Assembly (NCBI RefSeq): GCF_008923245.1
Contig: NZ_WBOS01000006.1
Location: 62,001-126,000, forward strand
Length of the DNA: 64,000 bases
DNA from: Cytobacillus depressus
Lineage (GTDB): Bacteria; Bacillota; Bacilli; Bacillales; Cytobacillaceae
Direction of reading: 5' to 3'
Below, one piece after another: positions 46,008 to 55,714 of this stretch (position 1 is its first letter; every line of letters begins with the position of its first letter). The position numbers and the translations under genes were made by a program. The notes under the pieces were generated by a model that had not been told where the DNA came from, ran no database searches, and saw only the letters and a program-made list of their open reading frames with translations.

Positions 46008-46492
46008 TTCTAGCATCCCTTTCAAGTTGGAGTAAGAAGAATCTGACTTCTCTTAATAAACAGTAAATGCATTTTGAAAAAAAATCAAGTGTTTTTTGAA
46101 AAAAAATCAAATTTATATTTATAAAAAATCAAAATCATAGTTTTTTTATAGAAATTACCTAAATTTAATTGAAAATAAATCAAAAAAGTTTAAATTCTAA
46201 CACAAGCTATTGAACATTTTAAAAGCTAGAGGAAAATATCAATCCTTGCGTCCACTTAGAATTTAATAAACCCTGACTTTTCTGCTTAATGTAGAAAAAT
46301 AAGGGTTCCGCCTTCCAAAAAGTGTATTAGATTATAATATCCGCGTTTTGTCGGCTTCAACTTCTAACTGACGAATTCGTTATTTTCCATTATGTACAAA
46401 TTTATAGTGGAATTTGTATTTCCCTAACTTCGCAAATTTGGAAAAGAAATGAATCCCCCTCCTTTCTATAATGAGTGAGAGGAGGATACGAA
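46008..46492. other. Divergent intergenic region, operon promoter and MFS leader
   Basis: The region holds the direct-repeat promoter described at 46049-46110, a loose third AAAAAATCAA copy near 46124, and a hairpin at 46269-46307 (AACCCT and AGGGTT with inner pairing). I see no gene. Confidence 0.5.
46049..46110 (-). promoter_or_regulatory. Promoter and 22-bp-spaced direct repeat before the ureohydrolase operon
   Basis: The 17-mer TTTTGAAAAAAAATCAA (as read on the plus strand) occurs at 46072-46088 and again at 46094-46110, identical and 22 bp apart. On the minus strand TTGATT within the nearer copy, a 17-base spacer and TACTGT form a promoter, so the repeat overlaps the -35 zone. It is a probable operator, perhaps for the PAS/HTH regulator encoded in the operon. 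Confidence 0.6.
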
Positions 46493-47725
46493 ATGAAGTT
46501 ATTCAATACAAAAAATCCATATCTAGTATACGTAAACACATGTTTTTTAGCGCAATTCTTCTTTACTATTATTTTTACAATGAACTTATTGTATCAAGTA
46601 CAAATCGTCAAGCTTAATCCACTCGAGCTCGTTCTCGTAGGGACTGTATTGGAGCTGACTGTTTTCCTTTTTGAAATTCCGACCGGGGTCATTTCCGATT
46701 TAAAAAGTCGAAAGCTTTCTATTGTTATTGGGTACTGTTTAATGGGGATTGGTTTTCTAGTAGAGGGGTTATTTCCAGTTTTCACGGCTGTGGTGATTTC
46801 TCAAGTCATATGGGGAATTGGTTACACCTTTACAAGTGGTTCACAGCAGGCTTGGATTGCGGATGAAATTGGGGAAGATCGTGCTTCATCTGCATTCATA
46901 ACTGGTGCTAAGGTCGGAAATCTCGGAAAAATACTTGCGATTCCTTTAAGCATTGGTACTGGCTATTTTATGATTAATCTTCCTATTATTATTGGCGGTC
47001 TATGTATGGTTGGATTGAGTATTTATTTAATCATTTTTATGAAGGAAGAAAAATTCAAACCATTGGATATAGCAAATCGCATGTCTTCATGGCAAAACAT
47101 AAAAAGCAATATGGGCAAAATCATTCAATATTCAAAAGCCAGCTATGTAATGAGATTACTCTTTCTCATTGCTTTATTTATCGGCTTTTATAGCGAGGGC
47201 TTGGACCGATTATGGATTTCTCATGTTTTTGAAGCGGCTAATTTAAGCGTACTAACTGATCAGAGCTTAGTCCTTTTACTCGGTGGGATTCAATTTATTA
47301 TCGTGCTTTTATCATTTACAGTTCTCTACTATATTGATAGAGGTTCTATTTATAAGCAGCTAAAATCTATTTATATGTCGCTATTTATTGGTAGCTTCCT
47401 TATTGTTACTTCATTGATCGGATTTGCATTTTCTCCCTATATCATCAGTTTGCTTGTCTTTTATATACTCATTCAAGTGACAAGAGAGGCGATGTATCCT
47501 TTAGAGGACGTTTGGCTTAATAAACTGATCCCTGCCTCTTCTACAAGAGCTACATTCTTTTCGGTTAAAGGACAGGTTGATGCTATTGGCCAAATTAGCG
47601 GCGGTCCAGTGATTGGATTGATTGCTTCGGGTTTTTCAATAAGAACGGCAATCGTTTGCAGTGCTCTTCTATTAACACCGGTTTTGTTTTTGTATAAAAT
47701 TATTTTGAAAAAAGCTAGAGGATGA
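46493..47725 (+). CDS. MFS transporter, probable drug exporter
   Basis: A 410-residue, 12-helix MFS protein. The N-terminal half carries VLELTVFLFEIPTGVISDLKSRK, a variant of the motif A loop (GVISDLKSRK) seen in small-molecule exporters of bacilli. GAGAGGAGG precedes the ATG at 46493. It converges on the AraC/GyrI-like regulator with only 6 nt between the stops. Such pairs usually export a toxic compound that the regulator senses; the compound is unknown. Confidence 0.83.
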   Translation: MKLFNTKNPYLVYVNTCFLAQFFFTIIFTMNLLYQVQIVKLNPLELVLVGTVLELTVFLFEIPTGVISDLKSRKLSIVIGYCLMGIGFLVEGLFPVFTAVVISQVIWGIGYTFTSGSQQAWIADEIGEDRASSAFITGAKVGNLGKILAIPLSIGTGYFMINLPIIIGGLCMVGLSIYLIIFMKEEKFKPLDIANRMSSWQNIKSNMGKIIQYSKASYVMRLLFLIALFIGFYSEGLDRLWISHVFEAANLSVLTDQSLVLLLGGIQFIIVLLSFTVLYYIDRGSIYKQLKSIYMSLFIGSFLIVTSLIGFAFSPYIISLLVFYILIQVTREAMYPLEDVWLNKLIPASSTRATFFSVKGQVDAIGQISGGPVIGLIASGFSIRTAIVCSALLLTPVLFLYKIILKKARG

Positions 47726-47750
47726 GTTTGTTTATCCTCTAGTTTTCTCT
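47710..47750. terminator. Bidirectional terminator over two gene ends
   Basis: CTAGAGGAT (47715-47723) and ATCCTCTAG (47734-47742) form the stem, with T-runs on both strands. It overlaps the last codons of both convergent genes. Confidence 0.85.
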
Positions 47751-48649
47751 TTAATTGGCAAATGGATTTCCATATAAATTTTCTCGTGATCCCAATAATG
47801 ACAATGTTCATCATAATATTCAAAGTCATAGCCTTTTTCATCTACTTCATAAGAAGAATGCGGCAGCCAATCTTCTAAAATATATCGCCATGTCCCTTTA
47901 ATAGCAGGAACAAAATGTTCGGTACCAACAGGCGGAGTCTTAAAAATCGCATAGGTGGAGGCTGGTATTTCAAACTTCATGAAACCGTCGGGAAGGTGTA
48001 TTTCTTGATCTAAATTGACTGCAAATAAATAAGTAAACTGGTCAAGATGAGTGTCCATGCTTAAATTTATACAATACTCTCCATGCTTTTTTGGAGATAG
48101 TAATTCATAGAGTGCTCTCTCAACAGACCCGTCATTTAATCCTTCCTGATCCCAAAAAGCAGGAGCATCTCTTGTATAAGCAACGTTTTTCATATGACAT
48201 TCAAATGTTTGGCCAGCCACTTGAAATGCTTGCCTGCCCACAATCATTGGCTGCAAAACAATCCCCCTTAAATTCTTCTTGCTCAAATCGAATAAATTTA
48301 ATTTAGGCGGAAGTGAAATGGGGCAATAGCGCCTATATAAGCTAGGAGGACTTCCGAAGCATCGTTTAAACGCCTTAGTAAATCCTGCATGTGTTTCAAA
48401 ACCATATTCAAAAGCAATTTGAATAATTTTTTTGCCATTCACCAATTCATATAAAGCATATTGCAGCTTTCTCTTTAAAACATAATCCATTACGGTATAA
48501 CCAATAGCATTGCGAAAAAATCGATAAAAATGATAAGGTGAATACCCGGCCATCTTGGCTAATTCTTCAGGATTAATCTCTTCTTTTATATGATCCTCTA
48601 TATAATCAATTGTTTTTTGCAATAATGCCTGCTGTTGGATATCCATCAT
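47732..48649 (-). CDS. AraC-family regulator with GyrI-like effector domain
   Basis: 305 residues. The N-terminal AraC double helix-turn-helix begins INPEELAKMAGYSPYHFYRFF and continues with IIQIAFEYGFETHAGFTKAFKR and FGSPPSLYRR. The C-terminal half is a GyrI-like drug-binding fold (FKTPPVGTEHFVPAIKGTW, YDFEYYDEHCHYW, IYMEIHLPIKE). These proteins (Rob, BmrR-like effector fold) bind amphipathic toxic compounds and activate resistance genes. TTAGGAG precedes the start. It is divergent from the UvrA-like gene and convergent with the MFS exporter. Confidence 0.9.
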   Translation of the reverse strand: MMDIQQQALLQKTIDYIEDHIKEEINPEELAKMAGYSPYHFYRFFRNAIGYTVMDYVLKRKLQYALYELVNGKKIIQIAFEYGFETHAGFTKAFKRCFGSPPSLYRRYCPISLPPKLNLFDLSKKNLRGIVLQPMIVGRQAFQVAGQTFECHMKNVAYTRDAPAFWDQEGLNDGSVERALYELLSPKKHGEYCINLSMDTHLDQFTYLFAVNLDQEIHLPDGFMKFEIPASTYAIFKTPPVGTEHFVPAIKGTWRYILEDWLPHSSYEVDEKGYDFEYYDEHCHYWDHEKIYMEIHLPIKEKTRG

Positions 48650-48819
48650 CTGCTCCTAATTTAAAATAAGTTCCCTTTCAAGACTAATTCATCTGTCAGC
48701 TCAATTATATATTGTTAGTTTGCTTTTTTAGTACAAATATTGATACAAAAGGCATGAAAATTCCTTTGAAGTTGTGCTAACATGGCTATACTAAATTTAG
48801 AGAATGGAGAGGATATCGG

Positions 48820-51800
48820 ATGAAAATAAATCAATTAATTGCCAACAATATTAACCGTTTAGATGCCGTCTTGCCAGAAGATCAATCGTTAGGAATTGCT
48901 GGTTTATCCGGATCTGGTAAAACAACCTTTTGTCAAACCATTGGTGAAGAGTCCAAGAAGCGTCTCGTTTCTTTATTGCCAAAGGCTGAATATCAGTATT
49001 TATTTCCAAATATTATGGAGACCAATTTCAGTGCCATCAAGATGGAAGAGATGCCTTTAGTACTTTTCCTCGGAAGATCATCCATTTCTTCCAATCCACG
49101 TTCAACAATTGGTACACATACAGGTGTTTTTACAGAGATTCGAGAGAGGCTTGCAGAAGAATTTCATCTTTCCCCAGAAGTTTTTTCATTTAATAATGCA
49201 TTAGGCTGGTGTCCAGGTTGTAAAGGACGCGGTACGTCGAAAAATGTTGAATGTAAAAAATGTGAAGGCAGGCGTTATAGTCCGGAAGTCGAGCAAAAAA
49301 GAATTGAATTATTGGATCAGCCACATAGTATTTCTGATATTAACAATTTAAGCATTGAAACGATTCTTTCCCTTGCAGAAGAATTACATATTAGTGAAGC
49401 GAAACAACTTGTTCTCAAAAATATAATCAATATGAATATTGGTTACTTAACATTAAATCGCATTATGGGTACATTGTCAGGTGGAGAATTAACGCGACTT
49501 TACTTGGCAGAATTCATGGCAGCAAGTGAAAATACCGTGATTATTATTGATGAAATCTCCGTAGGTCTTGATCACCAAACTCTATTAAACATTTTAGAAC
49601 AGATTAAACAATTAGGTTATAAGAATCAAATTTGGCTCATTGATCATTCTGACACAGTGCTCGATATTACTGATAACCAATTGTTCTTTGGACCTGGAAG
49701 TGGGAAATATGGTGGAAAAATTGTGGAAGAATCACCGCGCCCACAACCAATTCATTGGGAACGAAATGAGGCAATGCCAACAGAATACTATCAATTTCAT
49801 GATCTCTATTGCCGTAATATTCAAATGGCTGAATTTCAGATTCCCAAAAATAGACTTGTAACCGTTACAGGTGAGTCTGGATGCGGAAAATCTACACTTG
49901 TCAATGAATGTTTAGCTAAAGATTTTCTGAAGCGATATCCAAAAGATAAACTCGTTATGGTAGGTCAAGATCGAAACCAATCGATTACCAGTCGGTCAAC
50001 CGTTGCGACGTTTCTTGATATAAAAAGGAATCTCACAAAATATAGTGAAGAGATTGATGATATTTTTCAGCGCTCGATTGAAGATATTATTGAAGAACTC
50101 CCAAATGAAGACATCGCACATAAGCGCCTAAGCTTATTAATCAAACTCGGACTAGGTTATTTGACTTTGGAAAGAAAAACACAAACCTTATCAACGGGTG
50201 AATTTCAATGTGTTCATTTAGTTTCTGAGCTGTTTTCGAACTCAAGAAACCCACATACGCTGTTTATTTTTGACGAGCCTTCAAAAGGTTTATCACAAAA
50301 TATTTTAAACCAATTTATTGATAGTATCAGGGTCATTCTGCAAGATGAATCCGTCTCGATCATCATGATTGAACATAATGCCTATATGCTGGAGAGTTCT
50401 GATTTTATCGTTGATTTTGGTAAAAGAAAGCTTGCACCTGTGGAGCAACTTGATGTTGTCAGTCATGATGATTATTTTCATCTAAAGAATAAGGAAGATA
50501 CCGCTGCGCCATTGCCTATTTCTTCCACATTAAAGCAGCAAAATGGCATTACCTATTTAAAAGAAAATCACATCGCCTATTTTAAACATGCAGAAAATGT
50601 CTATAAGGGCGGTATCTTAAAAAGCTTATCATCTATGGCCCGTCTGATTTATGGTGAATATCAATCTGATACAATTGCACCTGTTATCGCGATTGATCTT
50701 GAAAGGCATTTGTATAGCCAATATAGTTTTCTTTATGAAATTGGCGGCTTGATCAACCATATTGTGGCTGCACATCCAACCAATAAAGATACAAGAAGCT
50801 TCGATTTTTATAATCAAGAAAATCATTGTCCATACTGTTCCGGTCGCCGGGTGATTGAAAAATTTGATATTGATGTTGTCATTCAAGACAAATCCGTTCC
50901 ATTCTGGGATGGACTATTGCATCCAGACGTGATGGAGGTATTAAAACATTATCAATATCCAAAACTGCAATTCCTTTTTGAAGAGATTAAGAATGAGCTC
51001 GGTCACGATATGAGTAAAAGCTATAATGAGATGACAGAAGCTGAGAAGCATACTTTTTTATACGGGTATTGGGAAAAGTCATTTTATGATAAAGAAGGCA
51101 AGACGAGGAGGACATGGCAAGGCTTTAATAACATACTTAGGATGTATATGTCTATTTCGAAATCGATTATTAAAGAGCATATGAAAGCATCAAAAGAGAT
51201 GGTTACCTGTCCGATTTGTGAAGGAACCGTGCTAAACCATCATAAAAAACTAACATTTGGCAACACAGATATTCGAGAGATTATCGGGCAGCCACTTAAT
51301 CAAGTATTGAAAACAGTAGGGGAGTTACCAGAACTGATAATATTGAAATCTATTGTCGGCGGCGATATGACCTTGACGGAAGATGTCTCCCTGTTGCCTA
51401 GGGAAACACAAGTCTCGCTGAAAATGCTTGAACTGGAACTAGCTAGCTTTGTTGGTTATGAGATGGTTTTGCAAAATGTCCTGCCATTCTGGGGCAGCAT
51501 TAGCGGCAATATTGAATCCATCAGCATGAATAATCGAATCACCATCTGCGATTTTGCCAATATCACTGAGACTAGAGATACCATCATAGATAAGTATTTC
51601 ACTAATGGAAAATACAAAAAACTAACGTATGTTTATGAAGCATTTGGTTACAAAAAAATTGTCACCGAAATTAATAAGATTAAAAAAAGTCATCCATGTA
51701 CATTCTGTAAAGGGAAGAAAGTCATTTCAGAAGATAATCTCCATGATGGTGTGTATCAATTATCTGTACCATGTGTAAGTTGTTATGTAAGTGGCATTAA

Positions 51801-51990
51801 TGATGAAGGGCGGAAAGAAATCGTCGATGGTATAGACGTGCAAACATGGCTAACTGGAAAAGTAAGGGATGTTGTGGTTGAAAGCTCACTTACGGAGGCT
51901 GTTGCAGATATTCCAATTTTCAATCGTATTCGTGAGTTGAATAAACAGGAAATGATGGCGGTTTATCAATTCCTTGAGCAAAATAATTAA
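48820..51990 (+). CDS. UvrA-like ABC ATPase of unusual three-module architecture
   Basis: 1056 residues. Module 1 is like the second half of UvrA: P-loop GLSGSGKTT (28-36), zinc cysteines 131/134 and 145/148, LSGGE (219-223) and Walker B IIIDEISVGLD. Module 2 has P-loop GESGCGKST (351-359), LSTGE (457-461) and FIFDEPSKGL but no zinc finger. The C-terminal half (560-1056) has no Walker motifs but carries CxxC pairs at 670/673, 797/800, 960/963 and 985/988, laid out like the zinc domains of UvrA halves I and II. Normal UvrA has two modules in about 940-950 residues. It stands alone, divergent from the AraC/GyrI-like gene. The role may be protection against a DNA-binding drug, as for DrrC; this is inference. 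Confidence 0.85.
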   Translation: MKINQLIANNINRLDAVLPEDQSLGIAGLSGSGKTTFCQTIGEESKKRLVSLLPKAEYQYLFPNIMETNFSAIKMEEMPLVLFLGRSSISSNPRSTIGTHTGVFTEIRERLAEEFHLSPEVFSFNNALGWCPGCKGRGTSKNVECKKCEGRRYSPEVEQKRIELLDQPHSISDINNLSIETILSLAEELHISEAKQLVLKNIINMNIGYLTLNRIMGTLSGGELTRLYLAEFMAASENTVIIIDEISVGLDHQTLLNILEQIKQLGYKNQIWLIDHSDTVLDITDNQLFFGPGSGKYGGKIVEESPRPQPIHWERNEAMPTEYYQFHDLYCRNIQMAEFQIPKNRLVTVTGESGCGKSTLVNECLAKDFLKRYPKDKLVMVGQDRNQSITSRSTVATFLDIKRNLTKYSEEIDDIFQRSIEDIIEELPNEDIAHKRLSLLIKLGLGYLTLERKTQTLSTGEFQCVHLVSELFSNSRNPHTLFIFDEPSKGLSQNILNQFIDSIRVILQDESVSIIMIEHNAYMLESSDFIVDFGKRKLAPVEQLDVVSHDDYFHLKNKEDTAAPLPISSTLKQQNGITYLKENHIAYFKHAENVYKGGILKSLSSMARLIYGEYQSDTIAPVIAIDLERHLYSQYSFLYEIGGLINHIVAAHPTNKDTRSFDFYNQENHCPYCSGRRVIEKFDIDVVIQDKSVPFWDGLLHPDVMEVLKHYQYPKLQFLFEEIKNELGHDMSKSYNEMTEAEKHTFLYGYWEKSFYDKEGKTRRTWQGFNNILRMYMSISKSIIKEHMKASKEMVTCPICEGTVLNHHKKLTFGNTDIREIIGQPLNQVLKTVGELPELIILKSIVGGDMTLTEDVSLLPRETQVSLKMLELELASFVGYEMVLQNVLPFWGSISGNIESISMNNRITICDFANITETRDTIIDKYFTNGKYKKLTYVYEAFGYKKIVTEINKIKKSHPCTFCKGKKVISEDNLHDGVYQLSVPCVSCYVSGINDEGRKEIVDGIDVQTWLTGKVRDVVVESSLTEAVADIPIFNRIRELNKQEMMAVYQFLEQNN

Positions 51991-52067
51991 TTTAGAATAG
52001 AAGGACAGGAAATCCCTAATATATAAAAATATTATTCAACAATCGAGTGTTTTAATGAAGTAACCGA

Positions 52068-52114
52068 AAAGTCCATTTTCTCTATTTTTTGTAGAGAGGT
52101 TGGGCTTTTTAATT
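52068..52114 (+). terminator. Terminator after the UvrA-like gene
   Basis: AAAAGTCCA pairs with TTGGGCTTTTT (with G-U pairs) around an inner TCTC/GAGA pairing; a T-run follows. Confidence 0.7.
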
Positions 52115-52265
52115 TGGATTTTGCTTAACTTTGTTATTCTGAGTCATATGATTGTTAGCTCATTGAAACGGACGTAACATAAATATAAAGTGCTTGTTCT
52201 TTTTCTTGGAGTACTCTGTGATAAGATGGACTTCAAAAGTTAGATAATACATAGGAGGTTATTAA

Positions 52266-52931
52266 ATGTTAAAATACTTATATTCATCGATTGCAGCAAT
52301 AACCATCTGGTGTTCCATCGGAGCTGCCGCCCAAGCGCAGGAAGTAGTTGTAAACAAAGGGGATACACTTTGGGCAATTGCCAATAAACATAATGTATCA
52401 GTCCAAGAAATAAAAAAATGGAATGGGCTATCTACAGATGTTATCCATCCAAATGATAAACTTGAAGTTTCTCCAGAAAAATATTACATAGTTGAATCCG
52501 GTGATACACTCTGGAATATTGCTAGAACTAATCGCGTTCCCTTAAAAGATCTAAAAGAATGGAATAACTTAAACTCTGATCTGATTAGACCAGGATTAAA
52601 GCTCATTATTTCTCAAAATTCAGCTGCTCAAGGAAATTTGCCTAAATCCCTCTCTGTAACGGCAACCGCTTATACTGCTTACTGTGAAGGCTGCTCTGGT
52701 ATAACTAAAACAGGAGTTGATTTAAGAGCAAATCCGGATCAAAAAGTGATCGCGGTTGATCCCGAGGTCATCCCGTTAGGATCAAAGGTTTTTGTTGAGG
52801 GTTATGGTTATGCAACAGCTGAGGATATTGGCAGTGCCATTAAAGGGAACAAAATTGATCTGTTTATTCCAACAACAGAAGCAGCTCTTCAATGGGGTAG
52901 ACAGCAAGTAAATGTAACGATAGTAAATTAA
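52266..52931 (+). CDS. yocH: LysM-LysM-3D cell-wall protein, YocH-like
   Basis: A 221-residue secreted protein. Signal peptide ending AAAQAQ; two LysM repeats (VVNKGDTLWAIANKHNVS and YIVESGDTLWNIARTNRV) that bind peptidoglycan; then a 3D domain with the three Asp of its name (IAVDPEVIPLGS, AEDIGSAIKG, NKIDLFIP). The layout is that of B. subtilis YocH, a muropeptidase-type autolysin controlled by WalRK. TAGGAGG precedes the ATG. I did not find a clear WalR site. Confidence 0.9.
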   Translation: MLKYLYSSIAAITIWCSIGAAAQAQEVVVNKGDTLWAIANKHNVSVQEIKKWNGLSTDVIHPNDKLEVSPEKYYIVESGDTLWNIARTNRVPLKDLKEWNNLNSDLIRPGLKLIISQNSAAQGNLPKSLSVTATAYTAYCEGCSGITKTGVDLRANPDQKVIAVDPEVIPLGSKVFVEGYGYATAEDIGSAIKGNKIDLFIPTTEAALQWGRQQVNVTIVN

Positions 52932-52971
52932 ATAGCTAGACAGATACCAGAAATTAAAAAATCCATACTCT

Positions 52972-53019
52972 TACCATTAAATTAGGACCACTAGTATTGT
53001 GGTCCTTACTTAATGGTAT
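52972..53019 (+). terminator. Long hairpin after the YocH-like gene
   Basis: TACCATTAA-TTAGGACCAC pairs with GTGGTCCTTACTTAATGGTA around a 7-nt loop. No T-run follows, but its position 40 bp past the stop suggests a transcript end. Confidence 0.6.
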
Positions 53020-53117
53020 ATATAGTTAATTAATGTATACAATGATTTTTAATAAGGGGATATTTTCATTCCTCACTACAGTTCGTAGTCATCTATTCTG
53101 TCGTTTCTTCCTAGAGG

Positions 53118-53345
53118 CTAAAATGTCTTTTCAGAAATCATACAAAATGCCTTTATAAGATTTTGAAAACATTGTATCCTCGCGTTTTCATCGAGTAAAT
53201 AAGCATTAAAAATTTCATTTTCTAACATTGAAATGATTCTCGAGGTCACATCTTCCCTATGCGAGCCTCTCCCTTTATAGTTACCAAGATGGTCTATTAT
53301 TTCTCTTTCATAGTATTCGACAGTTCCAAATAATACAGTCGACAA
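53118..53345 (-). CDS. Hypothetical small protein
   Basis: A 75-residue frame reads MSTVLFGTVEYYEREIIDHL and ends ISEKTF. The TTG at 53345 follows GGGGGTGG; a longer frame to 53384 has no ribosome binding site. Helical and acidic, with no motif that I recognise. It could be a real small gene or a remnant. Confidence 0.4.
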   Translation of the reverse strand: MSTVLFGTVEYYEREIIDHLGNYKGRGSHREDVTSRIISMLENEIFNAYLLDENARIQCFQNLIKAFCMISEKTF

Positions 53346-53628
53346 AGTATCCACCCCCAGAACAGTACGATAAATCAACTTCAAGCTATTAATTTACTTT
53401 CATCAAAATCTACTTCTATTAACCAGTGAATATTATACTTTACCATTCAGCAATGATGATCATACGATTTTAAAATGGGGAATTCAATACTATTTCTCTT
53501 CATTTAACAAAATGGTTAATTTGGTTATGAATGCCATTAACTTTTAATAATAATGAAACATTAATGTTCTCCTTGAAATCTTAATGTGTGATACATTTTA
53601 TTGGAACCAATATTTTAGGAGACTAAAT

Positions 53629-53811
53629 ATGATAAAAAGTAGTTGTCCCATTCAGCAAAAGATAGATAAGCTAATTCAAAAAAGTAAAGGAATAAAAGTA
53701 GAACTCGATAACACACCGTATGAAGATGATAAAAAGTTTAAATATCTGCTAAAAACACTCTTAGAGGTTCATAGGGAAATGGATCAGACTAGGAAAGACG
53801 TGACGAACTAA
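53629..53811 (+). CDS. Small hypothetical protein (60 aa)
   Basis: A 60-residue, highly charged helical protein beginning MIKSSCPIQQKIDKLIQKSK and ending RKDVTN. TTAGGAG precedes the ATG at 53629; the frame is open further upstream without a start signal. The family is unknown. The form (short, helical, Cys near the N-terminus) suggests a small regulatory protein, but nothing proves it. Confidence 0.5.
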   Translation: MIKSSCPIQQKIDKLIQKSKGIKVELDNTPYEDDKKFKYLLKTLLEVHREMDQTRKDVTN

Positions 53812-54328
53812 GGAAAGGTACCTTAGTCAATGGGAATGTGATTGCCTTGTATTTAAATTAAATTTGTACTTTGAGAACGAGTTCTCGAAGGAGAATTCGA
53901 GGAAGCCTGGGCTGCCAGTCATTCGAACTAACTACTAGAGTGGCTGCTCCTAAGGCAGTTCTTTGAATACCCGCAAATAAATTGGCTATTTCAAACACGG
54001 CCAATGGTCCTTTTTCACCAACAATATCCCTTTCTTGTATCCTCAATTTTGTATTCCAAAAATTTTTCTCCATGTTGTTTATTTAAGGTTACTCCCCCAA
54101 AAACTCGTATAGTTTCTTACAAAATGAATTAATTGTCGGAGATCCGAAGTATCAATCGAATCGGCAGGCTGAAATTAGCGAAATCAAGTTGAGGCCTCAA
54201 AACCTAAATGGAAATAAAAATAAAATTATATATTATTTGTAAGGAGTTTCTATATAATAGATGTAGGCAGGAGCACTACAGTGCATCTGGTGCTTTTATT
54301 AGATTTCGAGATGGGGGCGAAACATTGA
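53812..54328. other. Intergenic stretch with possible coding relics
   Basis: About 500 bases without a well-supported gene. On the minus strand 53858-54073 reads as a 71-residue frame (MEKNFWNTKLRIQERDIVGE onward) without a close ribosome binding site. On the plus strand 54118-54240 reads QNELIVGDPKYQSNRQAEIS and on to a stop, without a start. Both look partly coding and may be decayed genes. Confidence 0.35.
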
Positions 54329-54799
54329 ATGTCTAATGATAATGAAGATTTATTAGATAAAGGAAAACAAAATAATACAAAAGTGAAAGAAGAAAGGAAA
54401 GAGGGAGAACCGACTTCAGCCTTCAAGGGAGCTTCTTGGGCAGCGCTATTAATAGGTGTTACCTCTTATCTCATAGGTTTGTATAACGCAAATATGCAAC
54501 TGAATGAAAAGGGATATTACTTTGCTGTTTTAGTATTCGGTCTTTATTCGGCGATATCTTTACAAAAAGCAGTTAGGGATAAAGATGAGGGAATACCAGT
54601 TACTAATATTTATTATGGAATTAGTTGGTTTGCACTTATTGTATCTATTTCATTAATGGCCATCGGTTTATTCAATGCAGGAAGTATTGTTTTGAGTGAA
54701 AAGGGATTTTATGGTATGGCATTTGTTCTTAGTTTATTTGCTGCTATAACGGTTCAAAAGAATATAAGAGATACACAGAGGTCAAGGGAAAAAGATTGA
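54329..54799 (+). CDS. YiaA/YiaB-type membrane protein
   Basis: The 156-residue protein has a charged N-terminus of about 30 residues, then four helices in two YiaAB two-helix units. Unit 1 is [20 protein letters not shown] plus [20 protein letters not shown]; unit 2 is [20 protein letters not shown] plus [19 protein letters not shown]. Both units end in a VRD or IRD motif. The function of YiaAB proteins is unknown. GATGGGGG precedes the ATG. Confidence 0.82.
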   Translation: MSNDNEDLLDKGKQNNTKVKEERKEGEPTSAFKGASWAALLIGVTSYLIGLYNANMQLNEKGYYFAVLVFGLYSAISLQKAVRDKDEGIPVTNIYYGISWFALIVSISLMAIGLFNAGSIVLSEKGFYGMAFVLSLFAAITVQKNIRDTQRSREKD

Positions 54800-54851
54800 G
54801 TTCATGCATTTTTATCGAAACTGAAATTTATTAACTTGATTTTACACCATC

Positions 54852-54887
54852 GGGCGCTATCCATTATTAAGGATATCCGCCTTTTTT
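54852..54887 (+). terminator. Terminator of the YiaAB gene
   Basis: GGGCGCTATCC and GGATATCCGCC form an imperfect stem around an 8-nt loop, with TTTTTT after it. Confidence 0.8.
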
Positions 54888-55006
54888 ATTTAATTAAAGG
54901 TCACAATAATTGAATAAGATTAGTGGTAAAATTGAGAGAAGGATGGAAGACTTGATAAAGAATATAAACTAATGGGTATTAATTTTAAGGAAGGAAGTGC
55001 AAAACT

Positions 55007-55714
55007 ATGGATTTTGGAACAGTTATGCAGGAGCTTGAAGCCCTCGGTAAAGAACGAACTAAAAAAATGTACATATCCAATGGTGCACACGAGCCGCTTT
55101 TTGGGGTAGCTACAGGTGCTATGAAACCAATCGCAAAGAAAATAAAAATAAATCAATCTTTAGCTGAAGAGCTTTATGCCACAGGGAACTACGACGCCAT
55201 GTACTTTGCAGGTATTATTGCAGATCCAAAAGCAATGACTGAGTCGGATTTTGATCGTTGGATGGATTCTGCCTATTTTTATATGTTATCCGATTATGTG
55301 GTAGCAGTAACTTTAGCGGAAGCAGATATTGCACAAGAAGTTGCTGATAAATGGATTGCAAGCGGTGACGAGTTGAGAATGTCAGCGGGCTGGAGTTGCT
55401 ACTGCTGGCTTTTAGGGAATCGCAAAGACAATGAATTTTCCGAAAGCAAAATTTCTGCCATGCTTGATATGGTGAAAAATACGATTCATGACTCGCCAGA
55501 ACGAACGAAATCCGCTATGAATAATTTTTTATATACCGTAGGGATATCCTATTTGCTGCTAAATGAACAGGCAGTCGGTACCGCGAAGGAAGTAGGAATA
55601 GTAGAAGTCAAACGGGACAAGAAAAAAAGCAGTTTCCTAAACGCTTACGAAAGTATTCAAAAAGAAATTGATCGAGGGAAGCTTGGTTTCAAACGCAAAT
55701 ATGTAAGATGTTAA
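55007..55714 (+). CDS. DNA alkylation repair protein (AlkD-like HEAT repeats)
   Basis: A 235-residue all-helical protein of the DNA alkylation repair (HEAT-like) family: MQELEALGKERTKKMYISNG at the start, FGVATGAMKPIAKKI, ELYATGNYDAMYFAGIIADP, and WMDSAYFYMLSDYVV. AlkD proteins remove bulky alkylated purines without base flipping; this shorter branch is less studied and its activity unproven. AAGGAAG precedes the ATG. It stands alone. Confidence 0.85.
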   Translation: MDFGTVMQELEALGKERTKKMYISNGAHEPLFGVATGAMKPIAKKIKINQSLAEELYATGNYDAMYFAGIIADPKAMTESDFDRWMDSAYFYMLSDYVVAVTLAEADIAQEVADKWIASGDELRMSAGWSCYCWLLGNRKDNEFSESKISAMLDMVKNTIHDSPERTKSAMNNFLYTVGISYLLLNEQAVGTAKEVGIVEVKRDKKKSSFLNAYESIQKEIDRGKLGFKRKYVRC

